In this document: one piece after another, positions 58,511 to 64,000 of the stretch
How the letters are laid out: every line of letters starts with the position of its first letter
Numbering within the stretch: position 1 is the stretch's first letter
Source of the DNA: Desertimonas sp963732335
Lineage (GTDB): Bacteria; Actinomycetota; Acidimicrobiia; Acidimicrobiales; Ilumatobacteraceae
Assembly (NCBI GenBank): GCA_963732335.1
Contig: CAVSZO010000028.1
Coordinates: 37,889-101,888, forward strand
Direction of reading: 5' to 3'
DNA length: 64,000 nucleotides
Program-made: the position numbers and the translations under genes
The notes under the pieces: generated by a model
What the model was told of the DNA's origin: nothing
Database searches by the model: none
The model's input: only the letters and a program-made list of their open reading frames with translations

Positions 58511-59375
58511 TCGCCCCAGCCATCGCCTCGCCACCGATGAAGAAGCGGCGGAAGATGACGAACAGGGTGATGGGCAGCACCATCGAGATCGCCAGGGCGG
58601 CGAGGAAGACGTCGAGTTGCAGCGTGTCGCGCACGAGTGGGAGGCGGACCGACAACGGCTGGATGGCGGGGTCGGGGAGCACGACGAGGGGCCACAGATA
58701 GTCCTTCCACGTCAGCAGCACGGCGAAGACCGACACGACGCCGATGACCGGTTTCGACAGCGGTATGACGATCGACCACAGCAGGCGGATCGGACCGGCT
58801 CCGTCGACCCGAGCCGCTTCGATGATCTCCGTCGGCAGGTTCTCCATGAACCGCTTGACCAGGATGACGTTGAAGGCGCTCGCTCCCGCCGGCAACCAGA
58901 TCCCCCAGTAGGAGTTGAGCAACGAGGTGCCGGCGATCGGCAGATCGAGCACCGTGAGGAAGAGCGGGACGAGCAGCACGACGGGCGGCACGAACAGGGT
59001 CACGAGGACGGCACCCGTGAGAATGCGGGCGTACCACGGGCGCAGGATGCCGAGCACATAGCCGCCGGTCACGGCAACGACCAACTGGACGAGCCACGAG
59101 CCGACGGCGATCTTGACGGTATTGACGAAGTAGCGGCCGATCTGGGCGTCGCGCCATGCCGTGACGAGGTTCTCGAAGTCGAATCCGCTCGGCCACAGGC
59201 TCATCGGGTGGCGCAGCGTGTCCTGGGTGGTCGAGATCGCCGACTTGGCGAGCCACAGCAGCGGTCCGAGACCGACGATGATCAGTACGACGAGCAACAG
59301 GGCGTTGGCGCCGCGTAGCCCCCACCGCACGCCGGGCCGGCCACGTTCGACGGGCGAGAGAACACTGCGATTCAT
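58500..59375 (-). CDS. ABC sugar permease (MalG-like)
   Basis: 291 residues from ATG 59375, which overlaps the MalF-like stop (ATGA); GTG 59387 is an alternative. Six membrane segments and the EAA loop PTEIIEAARVDGAGPIRLL, SIVIPLSKP. It forms the sugar channel with the MalF-like subunit. No ATPase gene is present in the unit, so a shared MsiK-type ATPase elsewhere is likely (inference). Confidence 0.93.
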   Translation of the reverse strand: MNRSVLSPVERGRPGVRWGLRGANALLLVVLIIVGLGPLLWLAKSAISTTQDTLRHPMSLWPSGFDFENLVTAWRDAQIGRYFVNTVKIAVGSWLVQLVVAVTGGYVLGILRPWYARILTGAVLVTLFVPPVVLLVPLFLTVLDLPIAGTSLLNSYWGIWLPAGASAFNVILVKRFMENLPTEIIEAARVDGAGPIRLLWSIVIPLSKPVIGVVSVFAVLLTWKDYLWPLVVLPDPAIQPLSVRLPLVRDTLQLDVFLAALAISMVLPITLFVIFRRFFIGGEAMAGAIKG

Positions 59376-60282
59376 GAGGTGGACCAAGCGCGGGTCGCCC
59401 GGAAGTACACGGCGGTGAAGGCCGCCAGGCAGCCGGCGAGCATCAGGCTCAGCGCCGCCGCCGCGCCGTAGTCACCGCCGCCACCGGCGCCGAAGGCGTA
59501 GCGGAAGATCAGCAGCATGACCGTCATCGTCGAGTTGGCCGGCCCGCCCTGGGTGAGGAGATACGGCTCGGTGAAGATCTGCAGCGTGCCGATCAGCTGG
59601 AGGATCAGTGTCACGAACAGCACGGTGCGCAGTTGCGGCAGGGTGACGTGCCAGATCTTGCGCCAGATCGAGGCGCCGTCGACCTCGGCGGCCTCATACA
59701 GCTCGCTGCTCACCCCTGTCAACGCCGCGAGGTAGATGATCACCGTGGCCCCGGCCGCTGACCACGTGGCGAGGAGGACGATCGACGGCATCGCCCACGT
59801 TCGGTCCTGGAACCATGGATACGGTCCGAGTCCGACCCAGTCGAGGATCGTGTTGAACGTGCCGGTCGGGCTGGCGTCGTAGAACACTCGCCAGAGCAGG
59901 ATCGCGGCGACCGGTGGGATCACCACCGGCAGGTAGGCGAGCCCGGCGTACAGGCCGCGAAATCTGCGCACCTCGCTCATCCACACAGCGAGGATGATCG
60001 GCACGGGGTAGCCGAACACGAGGGCGAGGAAGACGAACCACAGCGTGTTCTTGACGGCGGTCGTCAACAGCGGGTCGTCGAGGACGCGGCGGAAGTTGTC
60101 GAGCCCGACCCAGCGGGCGCTGTCGACGAGGTTGGTCTCCTGCAGGCTGAGCACGAAGGCCCGCACGATCGGCCACCACGAGAAGTACGTGAACGTCAAC
60201 AGCAGCGGGAGGGTGAGCAGCAGAGTGCTCAACCACCGCCCCCGGCCGGGGTTCGGCGTCCCCGGCCGGGGATGGACGGCAT
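59372..60282 (-). CDS. ABC sugar permease (MalF-like)
   Basis: The core frame (TTG 60232) has six membrane segments and the EAA loop SSELYEAAEVDGASIWRKI, HVTLPQLR. The likely real start is ATG 60282 (MPSIPGRGRRTPAGG), joined by a one-base indel in the G-run at about 60240. It overlaps the stop region of the binding protein closely, four bases apart. It pairs with the MalG-like subunit. Confidence 0.9.
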
Positions 60283-60285
60283 TGC

Positions 60286-61653
60286 TCAGGCGGCGGACTC
60301 GACCAATGCGGTCACGTCGGCGTCGGCCTGGGCGAGCAGGGCGGCGACGTCGGCATCCTCCTCGGTGAGCACGGTCTGCACGACCGTGTCGAGGATGGCG
60401 TACATCTCCTGTGTGTTCGCCGGCGGCTCGGGGATCAGCGGCTGCTCGAGGAAACTGTCCTTGAACGGCGCCATCTGCTCCTGCGGCACGTTGACGAGAT
60501 CGGCGACCCAGGCGTCGGACTCGGCGAGCTGCTCGGCGCTGAAGATCGGCAGCGCCGGCGTCCCGATCGGGGCGTCGTTGGCGGCGAGTGCCTCGGCGTC
60601 AGCGAGGGCGGCTTCCTGGTCGGTCAGCTTGGCCATGTAGTAGAAGTCGATCCACTTGACGGCGGCGTCGCGCTCGGCGTCGGTGGCGTCGGCGCGCACC
60701 GCGGCGACGGTGCCACCGGCCAGCACTCCGGCGTCGTCACCCTCGAGTGGGATCGTGGTGAGCCCGTAGGTGGCCGGGTCGATGCCGTTCTCGGTGACGA
60801 GGCTGTTGTAGACGTCGGAGCCGCCCATGTACATGCCGACCTGCCCGGCGGCGAACGCCTGGTTGATCGTGCCCCAGGCGAGGAGGAAGTTCGAGCCCAT
60901 CGAGTTGTCCTCCCAGCGCAGCGCCTTGAGGTACTCGAGGGCGGCGGTCGTGCCGGGGTTGTCGATCGTGACGTCGACGCCATCGGCGGTCTGCTCCTGG
61001 AGACGGCCTCCGAAGGCGTAGCTGAGCGTCGTCAGCATCCAGCCGCCGGTGTTGTCCTGCGACATCTGCGCGAATCCGGCCTGGCCGGTCGCCTCAGAGA
61101 TCGCCGCGGCTGCCTCACGAACCTCTTCCCACGTCGTCGGCGGAGCGTCGGGGTCGAGCCCGGCCTCCTCGAACATCGCCCGGTTGTAGTGCAGGCCGAT
61201 GCTGTAGCCGGCGATCGGGATCCCGAAGATGGCTCCGTCGGTGTTCTCGACGACCGTCAGCACGTTGGGGTTGAAGTCGGCGGCGTAGGGCAGCGACTCG
61301 ACCTCGGCGGTGATGTCGGCGACCTGACCACGCGCGATCAGGCCTTGCGAGTCGGTGAATGGGATCTGGAACACCGTCGGCAGCGTCCCGCCGGCGAGCT
61401 GGGCGGCGAACGTGTCGATTGCCCACTCGTACTCGTTCGGCTCGACGGTGATGTTGGGATACTCCGCCTCGAACGCCTCGACGCGCTCGAGGAACGCCTC
61501 GCGGGCTCCGGCTTCGGTGCTCGGCGGCAGGTTGCTCACCGAGATGGTGACTTCCTCGGCGGAGGCTTGGACGCTGGCCAGGCCGGCTGCGGCTTGCGTG
61601 ACGGCGAGTGCGCCACATGCCGCCAGCACGGCGGTTCGGTACCGGTTTCGCAT
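60286..61653 (-). CDS. ABC sugar-binding protein (extracellular, family 1)
   Basis: 455 residues from ATG 61653 with GGAG upstream. The signal peptide MRNRYRTAVLAACGALAVT is followed by VTISVSNLPPSTEAGAREAF, FEAEYPNITVEPNEYEWAID, GIPIAGYSIGLHYNRAMFEE, APPTTWEEVREAAAAISEA and MGGSDVYNSLVTENGIDP, the pattern of maltose/trehalose-type binding proteins. The open frame continues upstream into the glucosidase only because of an indel there. Confidence 0.93.
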   Translation of the reverse strand: MRNRYRTAVLAACGALAVTQAAAGLASVQASAEEVTISVSNLPPSTEAGAREAFLERVEAFEAEYPNITVEPNEYEWAIDTFAAQLAGGTLPTVFQIPFTDSQGLIARGQVADITAEVESLPYAADFNPNVLTVVENTDGAIFGIPIAGYSIGLHYNRAMFEEAGLDPDAPPTTWEEVREAAAAISEATGQAGFAQMSQDNTGGWMLTTLSYAFGGRLQEQTADGVDVTIDNPGTTAALEYLKALRWEDNSMGSNFLLAWGTINQAFAAGQVGMYMGGSDVYNSLVTENGIDPATYGLTTIPLEGDDAGVLAGGTVAAVRADATDAERDAAVKWIDFYYMAKLTDQEAALADAEALAANDAPIGTPALPIFSAEQLAESDAWVADLVNVPQEQMAPFKDSFLEQPLIPEPPANTQEMYAILDTVVQTVLTEEDADVAALLAQADADVTALVESAA

Positions 61654-61664
61654 GATGTTGCTCC

Positions 61665-63298
61665 TTACTGTTCCGGTTTTGGTTGTTGATTGTCGAGTTG
61701 GATCCATGCCGCCGTGTCGACCGGGAGCCGGCCGCCGTCCAGTGGACCACTGGTGATCAGGACGGTCCCGGCAGGCAGCTGGACAGGACCGGGGGACAGG
61801 TTGACGACGCAGCCGACGTCGCCGCGCCGAAAGGCGAGCACGCCGTCCGGCCCGGGCAGCCAGTGCGGCGGTTCCTCGTTGCCGACGAGGCGATCGCGGC
61901 GCAGGGCGATGACGTCGCGGTACAGCGAGAGCATCGACGTCGGGTCGCTGTCTCGGCGGCGACGGTGAGCGTCGCCCAGGTGGGCGGTTGCGGAAGCCAG
62001 GGCGTGAGCCGTTCGGGCCGAAGCCGTAGGGCGGCTGGGTGCCTTCCCACGGCAGCGGCACGCGGCAGCCGTCGCGCCCGGGGTCGGTACCGCCGGACTG
62101 GAAGTGCATCGGATCCTGCAGGTGTTCGGCCGGAAGGTCCTCGACCTCGGGGAGGCCGAGCTCCTCGCCCTGGTAGACGTACAGCGTCCCCGGCAGGGCG
62201 GCGACGAGCAGCGCCGCGGCGCGAGCGCGGCGCAGGCCGAGGGCGAGGTCGGTCGGCGTGCCGATGCGCTTGGCGGCGAACGAGAACGTCGTGTCGACGC
62301 GTCCGTAACGGGTCACCACTCGGGTGACGTCATGGTTCGACAGCACCCACGACGGCGGTGCCCCGACCGGGGCGTGGCTGTCCAGCGTGTCGTCGATGCA
62401 CGCACGAAGCGCTGTGGCGTCCCACGGGCAGGCGAGGAAGTCGAAGTTGAACGCGCCGTGCAGCTCGTCGGGTCGGAGGTAACGGGCGAATCGCTGACGG
62501 TCCTCGAGCCACACCTCGCCGATCAGCGCGCGGGGGATCGTAGGAATCAGCGATCGTCCGCCATGACCGGTAGACCTCGTGGATCTCGTCACGGTCGACG
62601 AAGGGGTGGAACTTCCAGCCGTAAGTCATGCGAGATCGGGCAGAGCGGCATCCTTGATCGCCAGCGCCGCCGAGTCGATGCGATTCCCGCCGCGCCACGG
62701 TCGAACCAGAAGCGCAGGATTGCCTCGTGCTCCTCGCGGACGCCGCGTGGTCCCAGTTGAGGTCAGGCTGCCCGGGGGCGAACAGATGGAGGAACCAGTC
62801 GCCGCGTGTCCCGTCAGGGTTCTTCGTCCGCGTCCACGCCGAGTCGCCGAAGTGCGAGGACCAGTCGTTCGGCGGCTCATCGCCGCCGCTCCTCCCGCGG
62901 CGAAACCAGAAGCGTCGCGGATCGGCGATCCCGGACCGCCGGCGTGCGCCTCGATGAACCACGGGTGCTGGTCGGACACGTGATTGGGGACAATGTCGAT
63001 GATCGTGCGGATGCCCAGGTTGAGGGCCTCGGCGATCAGCGCCTCGGCCTCAGCCAGCGTGCCGAACGTCGGGTCGATGGCCCGGTAGTCGGCGACGTCA
63101 TAGCCGCCGTCCATCAGCGGGGAGGCGTACCACGGGTTGTACCAGATGGCATCGACGCCGAGGTCGCGGTAGGTACCCGAGGCGAGCTCGCACGCCGGCA
63201 AGGTCGCCGACCCCATCGCCGTTGGCGTCGGCGAAGCTGCGCACGTAGAGCTGGTAGATGACGGCGTCGCGCCACCAGCCATGCTCTGCATCCGCCAT
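61665..63298 (-). CDS. GH13 alpha-glucosidase (frameshifted)
   Basis: ATG 63298 gives MADAEHGWWRDAVIYQLYVR, SFADANGDGVGDLAGV. Later frames give YRDLGVDAIWYNPWYASPLM, TIIDIVPNHVSDQHPWF (conserved region I), RIDSAALAIKDAALPDLA (nucleophile Asp of region II), FNFDFLACPW, SWVLSNHDVTRVVTRYG (region IV NHD), ALLVAALPGTLYVYQGEELG and the C-terminal AIALRRDRLVGNEEPP-like part to TAA 61665. At least five shifts. Intact length would be about 545 residues. It hydrolyses alpha-glucosidic bonds of small sugars taken up by the transporter, probably in the cytosol. Confidence 0.85.
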
Positions 63299-63354
63299 GA
63301 CTTTCGACACCCCTCTCCGCAGCGTCGTCGAACTGTGCTGCGGGTGATACCTAA

Positions 63355-63429
63355 GCAAACGGAGACGACATGATGCAAGAAGTCGCTGAACTTTCGCAGG
63401 AACGCAACCGAAGTTTGCGGAATGCAAAC
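63355..63429. promoter_or_regulatory. Candidate LacI-family operators before the glucosidase gene
   Basis: GTTTGC-GGAAT-GCAAAC at 63413-63429 is a perfect 6+6 inverted repeat. A related half-site GCAAAC is at 63355-63360, and a looser copy, TTTCGC...GCAAC, lies near 63392-63408. All are in the 141-base gap between the LacI stop and the GH13 start. Confidence 0.6.
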
Positions 63430-63439
63430 GGAGCGCACG

Positions 63440-64000
63440 CTAAGCGGCACTCCCGGTCGACGATCGAACGACCAACTCCGGGGCGCAGAGCAACTCCGCC
63501 GGCCCATGGTGGCGCACCTCCAACTGGCTCACGAGCCGGTCGACGGCGGCCCGCCCCATCGTCTCGATCGGCTGGCGCACGGTCGTCAGCGGCGGGTCGG
63601 TGTACTTCATGAAGGCCGAGTCGTCGAACCCGACGACCGACACGTCGCCAGGCACTTCGAGGCCGCGGCGGCGCGCCGCCCGGATCGCACCAAGGGCCAG
63701 CGGATCGCTGGCGCACACAATGGTCGTCGCGCCACCGTCGAGCAGATCGCCGCAGGCGGCCTGCCCACCCTCCGCCGAAAACATCGCCCTGGCGACGCGC
63801 CGATCAGGGATGTCCAGGCCGTGGCGCGCGCGGCGGCCCTGGCGCCGTCGCGGTGCTTGCGATTGCTCGGCACGTGATCCGACGGTCCGAGAAGCAGCCC
63901 GATGTGACGGTGGCCGAGGGCGACAAGGTGGTCGAGCGCCTGCTCAGCGGCCATCGTGTCGTCGCACGAGACCGTCGGGAAGTCGAGCCATGCGGCTGCC
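63440..64000 (-). CDS. LacI-family repressor, partial at window edge (frameshifted)
   Basis: Only the effector-binding domain is in the window: ALDHLVALGHRHIGLLLGPS, then after an indel near 63815 ATTIVCASDPLALGAIRAAR, VPGDVSVVGFDDSAFMKYTD, PPLTTVRQPIETMGRAAVDR. These match the periplasmic-binding-protein-like fold of LacI/GalR. The DNA-binding headpiece lies beyond base 64000. It should repress the glucosidase and ABC genes through the nearby dyads until an alpha-glucoside binds. Confidence 0.87.

Noticed and set aside
60286..62592. A 768-residue open frame apparently joining the glucosidase to the sugar-binding protein
   Set aside because: The binding protein has its own RBS, ATG and signal peptide at 61653, and the true glucosidase C-terminus is in another frame with a TAA at 61665. 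The join is an indel artefact.

Overview
The window is high-GC DNA from a free-living actinobacterium. The gene content (an F420-type luciferase-like oxidoreductase, MocR, TetR and LuxR regulators, several acyl-CoA dehydrogenases, an NMT1-type ABC importer, an SBP56/methanethiol-oxidase protein, an NYN-domain protein) fits Acidimicrobiia (Ilumatobacter-like). That placement is an inference from gene style, not from a marker gene. No rRNA, tRNA, CRISPR array, phage or transposase gene was seen.

Layout. 1-5412: end of an unknown gene, hrpB, a thioredoxin-fold protein, an eIF2B-like protein and a MocR regulator. 5538-14097: a reductive-pyrimidine catabolism operon (beta-ureidopropionase, dihydropyrimidinase, malonate/methylmalonate-semialdehyde dehydrogenase, F420-type oxidoreductase, NMT1-type ABC importer). 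A matching omega-aminotransferase lies at 17417-18797. 14298-16481: MFS exporter plus TetR with two candidate operators. 16493-28486: mixed genes, including an MtfA-like peptidase, a secreted three-repeat Cys-pair protein, a repeat lipoprotein, an acyl-CoA dehydrogenase, an MFS protein, TetR and Crp regulators and two alpha/beta hydrolases. 28756-34127: TetR, a hydrolase-glycosyltransferase fusion and a tandem array of three related hydrolases. Divergent from these, 34303-38076 carries two acyl-CoA dehydrogenases around an exported SBP56 protein. 39011-42808: LuxR, hydrolase and flavin monooxygenase. 42836-44718: LOG protein and an LPG-synthase-like membrane protein.

44811-53656 is the most unusual region. 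It is a divergent seven-gene unit with four ATP-grasp ligases, a GCS2-type amidoligase fused to CBS domains, and two alpha/beta-hydrolase-fold esterases. It looks like an uncharacterised peptide or amide-conjugate pathway. 53754-58510: mesaconyl-CoA-hydratase-like MaoC protein, mutY, two CoA-ester lyases, an MBL hydrolase and a MauE-like protein. 58500-64000: a LacI-controlled alpha-glucoside module (LacI, GH13, solute-binding protein, two permeases).

A caveat for every reader: more than 20 genes are broken by single or double-base indels that switch frame while keeping conserved protein sequence on both sides. The breaks cluster mainly in 12.9-50.8 kb and 60-64 kb, whereas 1-12.9 kb and 51.2-60.2 kb are almost clean. 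This looks more like uncorrected long-read error or low coverage than true decay. For such genes the whole span is annotated as one CDS and the breaks are noted.
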